Shown in pieces: positions 43,189 to 51,061 of a stretch of DNA of 64,000 nucleotides. A model generated the notes under the pieces. The model ran no database searches, was not told where the DNA came from, and saw only the letters and a list, made by a program, of their open reading frames with translations. Source of the stretch: Mycobacterium malmoense (GTDB lineage Bacteria; Actinomycetota; Actinomycetes; Mycobacteriales; Mycobacteriaceae); NCBI RefSeq assembly GCF_019645855.1, contig NZ_CP080999.1:62001-126000 (forward strand), in the 5' to 3' direction. Numbering within the stretch: position 1 is the first letter of the stretch; every line of letters begins with the position of its first letter. Made by a program: the position numbers and the translations under genes.

Positions 43189-44541
43189 GTGTTCCGGCAT
43201 ATACAACTGCCGATGCGGGTGCTGTCGCTGCGCACCATTGTCATCGTCGCGCAACTAGGGGTGATTGCCTTCGCCGTCGCTCTGGCCGCATGGGTGTGGA
43301 TCGGCGTCACCAACGATCAGTACAGCCAGCTCGACCGTCGGCTGGATTCGGTGAGCAGCCTGGGCGATATCAACACGCTGATCAACGGCACGCAGCTCAC
43401 CAACCCGGATCGGCCCATGCCGGACGGCAACCTGGTGCGCACCGCGCGCATCGCGGGAGTGACCGTTTCCGTGCCCGGCAACATCGTTCTGCCGCAACTG
43501 CCGAACGGGTACGCGAACACCACCATCGACGGCGTGCAATACCGGGTCCGGACCTTCACCGCGGGTCCGGCCTCGATCGCGCTCGCGGCGCCGTTGGCGG
43601 AAGCTCAACATCGGATCAACGAATTACACCTTCGGGTGCTATTGATCTGTGGCTGCGTCATCGGCGGCACGGTGCTCGTCGGCTGGGTGATCTCGCTGAT
43701 CATGGTCAATCCGTTCCTGCTGCTGGCCCAGCAGGCACGCGCCATCAACGCTCAGTCCAGCCCCGACGAGGTCCAGGTCCGCGGCGTGCGTGAGGCCGTG
43801 GAGATCGCCGAAGCGGTCGAGGGCATGCTGGCCCGCATCGGCAACGAGCAGCAGCGCACCAAGGCGGCGCTCGAGTCGGCCCGCGACTTCGCCGCCGTCG
43901 CCTCACACGAGCTGCGCACGCCGTTGACGGCGATGCGCACCAATTTAGAGGTGTTGTCCACCTTGGAATTACCGCCCGAGCAGCGCCAAGAGGTGATCGG
44001 CGATGTGATACGCACCCAGAGCCGGATCGAAGCGACACTGACGGCACTGGAACGGCTGGCGCAGGGGGAGCTGACCACCGTCGACGATTTCGTCCCCTTC
44101 GACATCACCGAGCTCTTGGATCGTGCCGCCCACGACGCGCTTCGCATCTACCCCGGCGTGGAGGTGAAGCTGGTGCCGTCGCCCACGGTGTTGATGGTGG
44201 GGTTGCCCACGGGGCTGCGGCTGGTGATCGACAACGCCATCGCGAACGCCGTCAAGCATGGTAGCGCCACCGAAATCCGGCTCAACGTAGCCAGTTCCGG
44301 CGAGGGCGTGGAAATTGCCATTGACGACGACGGCAGCGGGGTGCCGGAAGCGGAACGCGCCGCCGTCTTCGAACGCTTCTCCCGCGGGTCGACGGCATCG
44401 CGTTCGGGCTCTGGATTGGGGCTGGCGCTCGTCGCGCAACAGGCCGAATTGCACGGCGGGACGGCGTCGTTGCACGCCAGTCCGCTAGGTGGCACACGTC
44501 TTCTGCTACAGCTGGCCGGTGACGGTCGCGGTCCCGCGTGA
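43189..44541 (+). CDS. Orphan PrrB-like sensor histidine kinase
   Basis: A membrane histidine kinase of about 450 residues, near-colinear with M. tuberculosis PrrB (446). Two spans (IVIVAQLGVIAFAVALAAW and LLICGCVIGGTVLVGWVIS) frame an external sensor domain; HAMP and dimerisation segments follow, with the phospho-accepting His in FAAVASHELRTPLTAM. ATP-binding motifs are DNAIANAVKHG, IDDDGSGVP and GSGLGLAL. No response regulator lies on either side. Start uncertain: GTG 43159, GTG 43189 or ATG 43213. Confidence 0.88.
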   Translation: MFRHIQLPMRVLSLRTIVIVAQLGVIAFAVALAAWVWIGVTNDQYSQLDRRLDSVSSLGDINTLINGTQLTNPDRPMPDGNLVRTARIAGVTVSVPGNIVLPQLPNGYANTTIDGVQYRVRTFTAGPASIALAAPLAEAQHRINELHLRVLLICGCVIGGTVLVGWVISLIMVNPFLLLAQQARAINAQSSPDEVQVRGVREAVEIAEAVEGMLARIGNEQQRTKAALESARDFAAVASHELRTPLTAMRTNLEVLSTLELPPEQRQEVIGDVIRTQSRIEATLTALERLAQGELTTVDDFVPFDITELLDRAAHDALRIYPGVEVKLVPSPTVLMVGLPTGLRLVIDNAIANAVKHGSATEIRLNVASSGEGVEIAIDDDGSGVPEAERAAVFERFSRGSTASRSGSGLGLALVAQQAELHGGTASLHASPLGGTRLLLQLAGDGRGPA

Positions 44542-44592
44542 ACCGGACCGGGCCCGCGCCGCACTCGCACGCATCACGGCCTGGCGCACCGG

Positions 44593-44618
44593 CTCAAGTT
44601 AGGTTACCCTAACTTGAG
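44593..44618. promoter_or_regulatory. Iron-box-like palindrome (IdeR-type)
   Basis: Perfect inverted repeat with arms CTCAAGTTAGG and CCTAACTTGAG around TTAC. Its core TTAGGTTACCCTAACTT agrees with about 15 of 19 positions of the mycobacterial IdeR iron box (TTAGGTTAGGCTAACCTAA). It ends 22 bases before the methyltransferase ATG, where a repressor would block transcription. It may alternatively bind a related DtxR/MntR or Fur-type protein. Confidence 0.65.
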
Positions 44619-44640
44619 CTACGGAATATGAGGAGTCCCG

Positions 44641-45246
44641 ATGCCGACAACCTGGGTGGACGCACTGCTACACAAAGCGCGCCAGAAAGGCGCGTCGCCC
44701 TACCCGCATCAGGCGGCGTTCCTCATCAACAACCCCGTCCGCCGAGCTCTGTTCAAGCCGGCACGGCTCATTGAAAGCATTGGCCTCACCGGCTCTGAGC
44801 ACGTGTTAGAAGTAGGACCGGGTCCTGGCTTCTACAGCGTGGAGATCGCGAGCCGGCTCCCCTACGGCCGACTCGACTTGTTCGACGTCCAGCCCGAGAT
44901 GCTGGCGAAGGCGCGGCGGCAGCTCGAGCATGCCGGTTTCCGCGACGTCGGGTTTACTACGGGGCAGGCAAGCGAAGGATTCCCATTCCCGGACAACACT
45001 TTCGACACCGCCTTCCTGGCGGCGGTGATCGGGGAAGTGCCGGATAAACCGGCGTGCATCCGGTCGCTCGGCCGCGTGTTGAAGCCGGGCGCGCAGCTGG
45101 TCTTCGCCGAGACGTTCGGCGATCCCGACCGATTGAGCGTTCGGGAATTGCGTGACCTCACCGAACCCGAGAATTTCGATTTCGTCGAAGCGACCGGAAA
45201 CCGGTGGCATGACGTCGTCCGCTTCCGCAAGGCCGACCGTTCCTGA
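44641..45246 (+). CDS. SAM-dependent class I methyltransferase
   Basis: A 201-residue methyltransferase with motif I HVLEVGPGPGFYSVEIA and the post-I acidic strand LDLFDVQPEMLAKAR; DNTFDTAFLAAVIGEVPD and RVLKPGAQLVFAETFGDPD complete the fold. ATG 44641 follows GAGGAG. The substrate is unknown. The iron-box-like palindrome just upstream suggests metal-responsive expression. Confidence 0.88.
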   Translation: MPTTWVDALLHKARQKGASPYPHQAAFLINNPVRRALFKPARLIESIGLTGSEHVLEVGPGPGFYSVEIASRLPYGRLDLFDVQPEMLAKARRQLEHAGFRDVGFTTGQASEGFPFPDNTFDTAFLAAVIGEVPDKPACIRSLGRVLKPGAQLVFAETFGDPDRLSVRELRDLTEPENFDFVEATGNRWHDVVRFRKADRS

Positions 45247-45293
45247 CGGACGGATCGATCCTTCACGCGGCGGATCACCTCATGTCAGGCGCC

Positions 45294-45318
45294 TTGACAT
45301 ATATCAGCTAGGTTGATA
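45294..45318 (+). promoter_or_regulatory. Promoter with TATCA/TGATA dyad
   Basis: TTGACA at 45294-45299 is followed by the dyad TATCA (45302-45306) and TGATA (45314-45318), 41 bases before the reductase ATG. The dyad falls between the putative -35 and -10 positions, where a repressor could bind. Confidence 0.4.
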
Positions 45319-45358
45319 CTAATGGGGACGGATTCGCCAACGAGTGACCGGGGACAAG

Positions 45359-45808
45359 ATGTCTGATCCCAGACCGCCAGCCTGGCTCAAACCGATGAAC
45401 AAGCTCATGATGGCCGTGCAAAAGCTCGGTATCGTCACCGGACCGGTACGGGTGTTGACCGTGTCCGGTCGCAAATCGGGGGAGCCACGCAGCACGCCGG
45501 CGACACCCTTCGCGCTGGACGACGGCCTCTACGTCGTCGGTGGATATCCCCGCGCCGACTGGGTGCTCAACGCCCGCGCCGCCGGCACGGGAACCGTCAC
45601 ACGGGGCCGAAAGTCTGAGCGTGTCAGTTTCGTCGAGCTCACCGCGGAGCAAGCGCGCCCGGTGCTGCGTGCGTTCCCTGGCAAAGTGCCGCGGGGCGTT
45701 GGCTTCTTTAAACGCTCGGGGCTGGTGCAGCAAGGAACCGCCGACGAGTTCGAGGCCCTCGCGGGTCGATGCGCGGTGTTCCGCCTCGACACCGTTTCGA
45801 CAGCCTGA
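45359..45808 (+). CDS. Deazaflavin (F420)-dependent nitroreductase-family protein
   Basis: A 149-residue Ddn-like protein: VRVLTVSGRKSGEPRSTPA, LYVVGGYPRADWVLNARAA. The second F420-type reductase of the window. It may act in quinone or xenobiotic reduction at the membrane. ATG 45359 is preferred to GTG 45344. Confidence 0.88.
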   Translation: MSDPRPPAWLKPMNKLMMAVQKLGIVTGPVRVLTVSGRKSGEPRSTPATPFALDDGLYVVGGYPRADWVLNARAAGTGTVTRGRKSERVSFVELTAEQARPVLRAFPGKVPRGVGFFKRSGLVQQGTADEFEALAGRCAVFRLDTVSTA

Positions 45809-45961
45809 CTCCAAGTCCGGGTCAAACTAATTGCGGCTCAGGCATTTTCACCCTCGTCATGCTCATCAGCCTGATCGCCCGGAGCCGGTGACCCCGAGGC
45901 TGGCGCGCAGCTTGCCCAGCCAGGACCGGTTGCGGTGGTTGTCAGGCACTTTCAATAACGC

Positions 45962-46636
45962 CTACGACAATGGCATCGTCGCGCCACGGTGACCTTTTCT
46001 GGCGGCCGCTGCCGCAAGGCCGGCGTCCGAGCGATGGGAGACCGCATCGATCAGCGGCAGATACACGTTGTCGAGCATGTCGGCCACGGTCTGTTGGTCG
46101 ACGGGTTTGCGCGTGAAGAACAGCTCGTTTCGTAACAGCACGGCGATGGTTGTCGCCGCACGGTCGGGGATGTCTGAGGGGCCGATCTCACCGCGGTCGC
46201 GCGCCCGGGACAGCGCGCGATAGATCGTTTGGTTGGCCAACTGCGTCAGCTGCGCGTCGAGCGTGTCGAGGAGTTCGTCATCCGCGTCGGCAATAAGGCG
46301 GCGGTATGTGTCGACACCGATGCTGTAAAACCGGTCCAGCGCCTCACTGAGCAGCGCCGACAGGTCGTCACGCAGCGATCGCGCATCTGTCGGGGCTGAA
46401 GCCTGCCATCGCAAAGCGGGTAGCGCATCGACAACCATGTGCGCGCGGGAACGGTACCGCCGGTAGAGCACGGGTTTGCTCGTCTTGGCCCGTCGAGCGA
46501 CGCCTTCAAAGGTGACACCGGAATAGCCGCGTTCGGCGAGCTCGGCCCTGATTGCCTCGCGGATCGCTGATAGCAGGACGTCGTCGCGGCGCCGGACGAC
46601 GACATCGCAGGACGATCGGCTTTTCCGATTAGACAC
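45962..46636 (-). CDS. TetR-family regulator
   Basis: A 224-residue repressor with HTH FEGVARRAKTSKPVLYRRYR and a TetR_C-like domain (ELLDTLDAQLTQLANQTIYR). GTG 46636 is chosen because it precedes the basic HTH arm; an upstream start would overlap the operator region. It is divergent from the FAD monooxygenase gene at 46706, and two copies of CGTATCTTA lie between them. Confidence 0.88.
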   Translation of the reverse strand: MSNRKSRSSCDVVVRRRDDVLLSAIREAIRAELAERGYSGVTFEGVARRAKTSKPVLYRRYRSRAHMVVDALPALRWQASAPTDARSLRDDLSALLSEALDRFYSIGVDTYRRLIADADDELLDTLDAQLTQLANQTIYRALSRARDRGEIGPSDIPDRAATTIAVLLRNELFFTRKPVDQQTVADMLDNVYLPLIDAVSHRSDAGLAAAAARKGHRGATMPLS

Positions 46637-46640
46637 GTTG

Positions 46641-46693
46641 CGTATCTTACAACGGCGATGTACGGTTGCCATCAAGAAACGGCTCGTATCTTA
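46641..46693. promoter_or_regulatory. Repeated CGTATCTTA sites in a divergent promoter
   Basis: CGTATCTTA occurs at 46641-46649 and again at 46685-46693, 44 bases apart (about four helical turns), between the TetR gene and the monooxygenase gene. A plausible pair of half-operators for that TetR. Confidence 0.5.
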
Positions 46694-46705
46694 AGGGGTG
46701 CTGAC

Positions 46706-48403
46706 GTGAACCAAACGGATGTGTTGATCGTCGGCGCCGGCCCCGTCGGATTGATGCTCGCCTGCGAGCTGCGCCGCCGCGACGTCGCCTGCCGCATCAT
46801 CGACAAGTACGCGGAGTTCCCGTGGACCTCGCGAGCCAACGGTGTGCAGCCACGGGCGGCGGAAGTCCTCGACAGTCTCGGGATCGCGGACAAGATCGTC
46901 GCGGAAAGCTATCGCGCGAAGGGGTTTCGCATCATGCGGGCCGGAACCGAGGTCGGTCGCATCGAGCCGAACGTCGTTGCGAATCCCGATGATCCGGCCG
47001 ATCAGCCGTATCACGGGATGGTGTTCGCCAATCAGGCCGTGGTCGAAAAGGCCCTGCGGGACAAGCTCGCCGAGCTTGGCGGCCAGGTGGAACTACGGCG
47101 GGAGCTGCGCGGTCTGACGGAAAATCCCGATGGCATCGTCGCAGACATCGCCGACCTGGCCTCGGAAAAAGTCGAACGGGTGCACGCCAAATGGCTCGTC
47201 GGTTGCGACGGCGGCCACAGCGCCGTGCGCACCCTGCTGCAGCTGCCCTTCACCGGCAAGGACTATCCCGACCAATTCGTCCAAGCTGACGTCCATCTCG
47301 ACGGCGACCTGCCGGAAGGCCTGATGACGTTGTGGCTCAACGACGAAGGGCTGATGGCGGCCATCCCGTTTCGTGAACCGGGCTTGTGGCGGATCGCCGC
47401 GCAAGTCTTTCCCGATGCCGACGGCAACGTCCCACACGCCTCGGTCGAGCTGTTTCAGCGCCTGCTGGCCGAACGCGCCGGCGACACCACCACCAAGATC
47501 CTTGAGCCCGTGTGGCTTTCGAATTTCGTCGTGCACCATCGCATCGTCGACCACTATCGGAAGGGACATGCGTTCCTCGCCGGCGACGCCGCCCACGTGC
47601 ACAGCCCGATCGGTGGGCAGGGCATGAACACCGGGATACAGGACGCCTACAACCTCGGCTGGAAGCTGGCTCTGGTCATCAACGGGGCGCCCGAGACACT
47701 GCTGGACACATACGAAGCCGAGCGGTTGCCCGTCGGGCGCAAGGTGCTGCAACAAACCGACGTCAACCACCGGTTGCGCGTCTCCGGCTCCGTGCTCGCC
47801 GACGTTTTGATGGATCGCGTTGTCTTTCCGCTGCTGCGGGTTCCCGCGATTCTCGATGTGGTCGGCGACTTCGTCCTGAAAAGGGGCTCACAGCTCGACG
47901 TGAACTATCGCGCATCCGCACTGTCGGAACACGTCGGCGGTCTCCGCAAGGGCGTCACGGCGGGCGATCGCGCCCCGGACGGTCAACTGCTGGATCCCTC
48001 GGGCCGGCCGGCCTCGCTGTTCGCCCACTTCCGCACGCCCGACTTCCGCCTGCTGATTTTTCAGGGACGCCGGCACGCGGCCGACGCAAAAGCCTTGGCA
48101 GCCATCGGGCACCGGGTGCATACGACGACCGACGGGCTGGTGCTTCCCCTGGTGATCACCACCGACAACGCGGCCGCCGCCGGCGACGATGTCATCGTGC
48201 TGAACGACCCGAAGCGGCGCACCCATGCCTGCTACGGCGCAAGCGCTCCCAGCCTGTACCTGATACGACCCGACGGGTATGTCGGCTTCCGTTGCCACAC
48301 GGGCGATGAAGCCGAACTCCTCGAGTATCTACGGCGCCACTTTGGCCCCGCGGGCCTCACGGCCCCGACGCAGGCCGGAGAACTGGACGCGCGCTTCCCG
48401 TAA
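46706..48403 (+). CDS. FAD-dependent aromatic monooxygenase (PheA/TfdB-like)
   Basis: A 565-residue class A flavoprotein hydroxylase. The FAD site is VLIVGAGPVGLMLACELRRR, the second dinucleotide motif LVGCDGGHSAVRTLL, and the third AFLAGDAAHVHSPIGGQGMN (GD motif). A C-terminal thioredoxin-like domain (DRAPDGQLLDPSGRPAS) is typical of the phenol hydroxylase branch. It probably hydroxylates an aromatic compound or drug. GTG 46706 is chosen. Divergently transcribed from a TetR gene, likely its repressor. Confidence 0.9.
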   Translation: MNQTDVLIVGAGPVGLMLACELRRRDVACRIIDKYAEFPWTSRANGVQPRAAEVLDSLGIADKIVAESYRAKGFRIMRAGTEVGRIEPNVVANPDDPADQPYHGMVFANQAVVEKALRDKLAELGGQVELRRELRGLTENPDGIVADIADLASEKVERVHAKWLVGCDGGHSAVRTLLQLPFTGKDYPDQFVQADVHLDGDLPEGLMTLWLNDEGLMAAIPFREPGLWRIAAQVFPDADGNVPHASVELFQRLLAERAGDTTTKILEPVWLSNFVVHHRIVDHYRKGHAFLAGDAAHVHSPIGGQGMNTGIQDAYNLGWKLALVINGAPETLLDTYEAERLPVGRKVLQQTDVNHRLRVSGSVLADVLMDRVVFPLLRVPAILDVVGDFVLKRGSQLDVNYRASALSEHVGGLRKGVTAGDRAPDGQLLDPSGRPASLFAHFRTPDFRLLIFQGRRHAADAKALAAIGHRVHTTTDGLVLPLVITTDNAAAAGDDVIVLNDPKRRTHACYGASAPSLYLIRPDGYVGFRCHTGDEAELLEYLRRHFGPAGLTAPTQAGELDARFP

Positions 48404-48420
48404 CCACCCGCGCCGCGCTT

Positions 48421-48933
48421 TCACAGCGGCGTGGCCTGCTGGGCCAGGTTCAACAAGACGTAGGCAACGCAGATAAGGAAATTCAGCACGACGAGGACCA
48501 AGCCCGCAAACATCAGCGAGCGGGTGCCTCGGCGCTTGAGGCGCTTGAACCGCGCGCCGCGCGCCTCACGGTTCAGCTGGATCGCGATCAGCGCGAAATT
48601 GACGTCCGTTACCTCGTCGTCCGCGACGGGCACGCCCGCCACCATCTGCCGCAGGCGCTCCGGAGCGGTGTGGACACCGACCTGCGCGAAGCACCGGCAC
48701 AGCCGTCGCGCCCGCCTTTGGCCCAGCGCCTGACATCGCATCTGCACCTGATGCAAGAGTTGCCGTCGTTCGTCACCCCACGGGTTCGACGGGGTCGTCA
48801 CAAGCCGGAATTCTAGTTCGCTTCGGGCCGCTTTCGGGAGGTCTGAGCCAATTACGTCGACAGCTTTTGATCCGGCCTGTTGTCGCTCATCCGCTTCGCT
48901 TCCGTAGATCGAGATAGCGTTCGAGAGTGCTAC
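48421..48933 (-). CDS. Hypothetical protein with C-terminal membrane anchor
   Basis: A protein of about 170 residues, no recognised family. It has a mostly charged, helical body (RQLLHQVQMRCQALGQRRA) and one C-terminal span (SLMFAGLVLVVLNFLICVAY) preceded by basic residues, so it should be a tail-anchored inner-membrane protein. The GTG start at 48933 is tentative. Confidence 0.55.
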   Translation of the reverse strand, partial: VALSNAISIYGSEADERQQAGSKAVDVIGSDLPKAARSELEFRLVTTPSNPWGDERRQLLHQVQMRCQALGQRRARRLCRCFAQVGVHTAPERLRQMVAGVPVADDEVTDVNFALIAIQLNREARGARFKRLKRRGTRSLMFAGLVLVVLNFLICVAYVLLNLAQQATPL

Positions 48934-49013
48934 GCCACGCTGGGCCTGGCTTCGCGTGTGCGACTCGCGCCAGAGGCGGCACGTCATACCTGAGCCGCCC
49001 TGTGCTCGGCAGG

Positions 49014-49406
49014 CTAGGGTCTCAGCTCAACAAATCCGGCTGCGCTGAAATCTTCATCGAACGCATAGGCATCGCGAAGCTTCTTCTTGCGCATCAGCGC
49101 GAAACTCGTGGCGTCGACGAACGAATACTCCCGCTCGTCATGCCGGGCAAGCCATTCCCACGCTTCTTCCTCCAGCTCGGCCGTAATGTGTTCGAGCCGG
49201 ACGTGACTGCTGTAGCGAATGGCCGCGGCAGTCACCGCGACCCGATGACCGCAGCGCCGGTTGAGCAGTGTCCACGTTTCGCCCAGGACATGGTTCGAGG
49301 TCACGACGAAGGGCGGTTTGGCGGCCCAGAGCCTCTCGGCAGCCGTGTGGTGGGCGTCTGTGGCATTGCCGAGTGCAGCCCAGAAGGATGTGTCAACGAA
49401 GATCAT
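49014..49406 (-). CDS. vapC: VapC-family PIN-domain toxin
   Basis: A 130-residue RNase toxin. PIN residues: MIFVDTSFWAAL (Asp), NHVLGETWTLL (Glu), YSFVDATSFALM (Asp) and DAYAFDEDFSAAGF (Asp). It overlaps the antitoxin by ATGA and is translationally coupled to it. The RNA target is not predictable. Confidence 0.93.
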   Translation of the reverse strand: MIFVDTSFWAALGNATDAHHTAAERLWAAKPPFVVTSNHVLGETWTLLNRRCGHRVAVTAAAIRYSSHVRLEHITAELEEEAWEWLARHDEREYSFVDATSFALMRKKKLRDAYAFDEDFSAAGFVELRP

Positions 49407-49624
49407 TCACGTGGTCCGTAGACCACGTCATCGACGGACGTGGACAAGTCGACTCCCCCGTCGAACGATCCGATGAAGGCATCGATCGGATCTGGTTCAC
49501 GCGCGCCAAGACGATCAGCTACGTACGCCCTGATGAGCGCGGCCTTCGATTTGCGCTGCCGGCGAGCTTCGATGCCAAGCGCGTGATCCAGGTCTTCCTC
49601 TATGTAGATCTGCAGCCGCTTCAT
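49403..49624 (-). CDS. vapB: VapB-family ribbon-helix-helix antitoxin
   Basis: A 73-residue antitoxin with the RHH strand MKRLQIYIEEDLDHALG and helix SKAALIRAYVADRLG, then an acidic toxin-binding tail (DPIDAFIGSFDGGVD). ATG 49624 is preferred over an upstream start, since TATAAA at 49636-49631 would give an essentially leaderless mRNA. A 30-bp perfect palindrome lies just upstream. Confidence 0.92.
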   Translation of the reverse strand: MKRLQIYIEEDLDHALGIEARRQRKSKAALIRAYVADRLGAREPDPIDAFIGSFDGGVDLSTSVDDVVYGPRE

Positions 49625-49643
49625 ATGGCATTTATACGCCGTT

Positions 49644-49673
49644 GGCGAAGGTGATGTATACATCACCTTCGCC
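49644..49673. promoter_or_regulatory. 30-bp perfect palindromic operator of vapBC
   Basis: Both arms GGCGAAGGTGATGTA and TACATCACCTTCGCC are exact reverse complements with no spacer. It starts 20 bases before the vapB ATG and directly abuts the -10-like TATAAA. Two VapB dimers could bind side by side. Confidence 0.8.
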
Positions 49674-49706
49674 GTGTGGTTCCACCGACAAGTTGGCTGA
49701 GGTGCC

Positions 49707-51050
49707 CTACACGGCGTTGCCGCCGGTCATCCGCCCCGCTTCGGGCAGATCGAGATAGCGCTCGAGGTTGCGATGCATGTTGATCACGCGCCGTTCCTCG
49801 CCGGAGAGCACCAGGTGCGTGAAGCCGGGCTGGTGCAAGCCGCGCTGCAGGCCCGCGAGCAGCCCGATGTCCTGGGTGAGCACTACGCCCGGTTCGGCTT
49901 CGCCGGCGGTCGTGCGCACGTCCGTCGGCTTGTTACGGGCTGCACCCGGCGCCATGCGCGTCATCAAGAAAATGACCATCTCGCCGCGATCGGGATCCGG
50001 GCCGGGCCGCGAACACATGACGGTCAGGTGGTCGGCGTTGGCCAGAAACGTCATGTTCGGGAACACGTTGTACTGATGCAGCCGGGTGATCCGGTCCGTG
50101 TCCGCCCACTCGAGGTCCACCCCGCGGCTGGCCGCGAATGCCCGCGTGCGGTCCGCGATCACATCCTGGACCGTTTGTCCGGGCCGTCGCTCGCCGGCGG
50201 GGAACGGCGTGCCTTCGGCCGCACCCATGAGCGCGCCCTGCGTGTAGACGTATGCGTCCCAGACCTCTTCGTCGCTCAGCGCGCCCTCAAAGCGTGGGCT
50301 CTGCACGCCATACGGCTGATCGGACTTGCCCGTGTGACCCCAGATCTGTTGTGGCGCATGGATGTCGTCGACGCAGCGCAGCAGCTCGGGATGCAGCGTC
50401 TGGATGTGGTAGGTTTCGCTGTAGCCATCGGCGATCGTCTTCCAGTTGGCGTCGACCTCGACGGTGAGCGTGGCATAGCAGCGGAAGTCGCCCAGACGGC
50501 ACCAGGCGATGTCGTCGGGCACCGCCTCCAGGTACTCGATCAACGGCATCGCGTCGACGTCGAGATTGACGAAAACGAGCCCCTCCCAGCTGTCGACCCG
50601 GGCCGGCACCAGCGGAAAGTCGGACAGTCGCAGCGAGCCGAAGCCCTTGCGGTTGGGCACCCGTTTGAGCGTGCCGGCCAGGTCCCAGGTCCAGCCGTGA
50701 TAGCCGCACTTGAGCTCGCGCAGTCCCGAACCCGAGCCCACGCACAGTGAGTTGCCGCGATGGCGACAGGCGTTCTGGAACGCGCGCAACGCGCCGTCGT
50801 CACCGCGGACGATCAGCACCCCGTACGGTCCGCAGCGGTACTCGAAATAGTCGCCCGGCTCGGCGACGTGGTCGACCATGCACGCGAGCTGCCACACCTT
50901 CGGCCACATCCGTTCGACCTCGAGCGCAGCGAACGCGGGGGAGTAGTAGCGCTCGGCCGGCACCAGGGTCGGGCACTCGGGCGGCGTGCCGATCGCGTCC
51001 TCCAGGACGTGCGAGCGGGTGCGGGCCGGGTTGCCGACGGGCCGATTCAT
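49707..51050 (-). CDS. Rieske-type aromatic ring-hydroxylating oxygenase, alpha subunit
   Basis: A 447-residue oxygenase. The Rieske cluster ligands are in NACRHRGNSLC (CxH) and LKCGYHGWTWD (CxxH); the mononuclear iron site is in DGYSETYHIQTLHPELL (Asp, His, His). No beta subunit, ferredoxin or reductase gene is nearby, so partners must be elsewhere. ATG 51050 is used; the open frame continues upstream within the next gene without homology. 11 bases separate it from the amidohydrolase, so one transcript is likely. Confidence 0.9.
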   Translation of the reverse strand: MNRPVGNPARTRSHVLEDAIGTPPECPTLVPAERYYSPAFAALEVERMWPKVWQLACMVDHVAEPGDYFEYRCGPYGVLIVRGDDGALRAFQNACRHRGNSLCVGSGSGLRELKCGYHGWTWDLAGTLKRVPNRKGFGSLRLSDFPLVPARVDSWEGLVFVNLDVDAMPLIEYLEAVPDDIAWCRLGDFRCYATLTVEVDANWKTIADGYSETYHIQTLHPELLRCVDDIHAPQQIWGHTGKSDQPYGVQSPRFEGALSDEEVWDAYVYTQGALMGAAEGTPFPAGERRPGQTVQDVIADRTRAFAASRGVDLEWADTDRITRLHQYNVFPNMTFLANADHLTVMCSRPGPDPDRGEMVIFLMTRMAPGAARNKPTDVRTTAGEAEPGVVLTQDIGLLAGLQRGLHQPGFTHLVLSGEERRVINMHRNLERYLDLPEAGRMTGGNAV

Positions 51051-51061
51051 CGGTGGAACCC

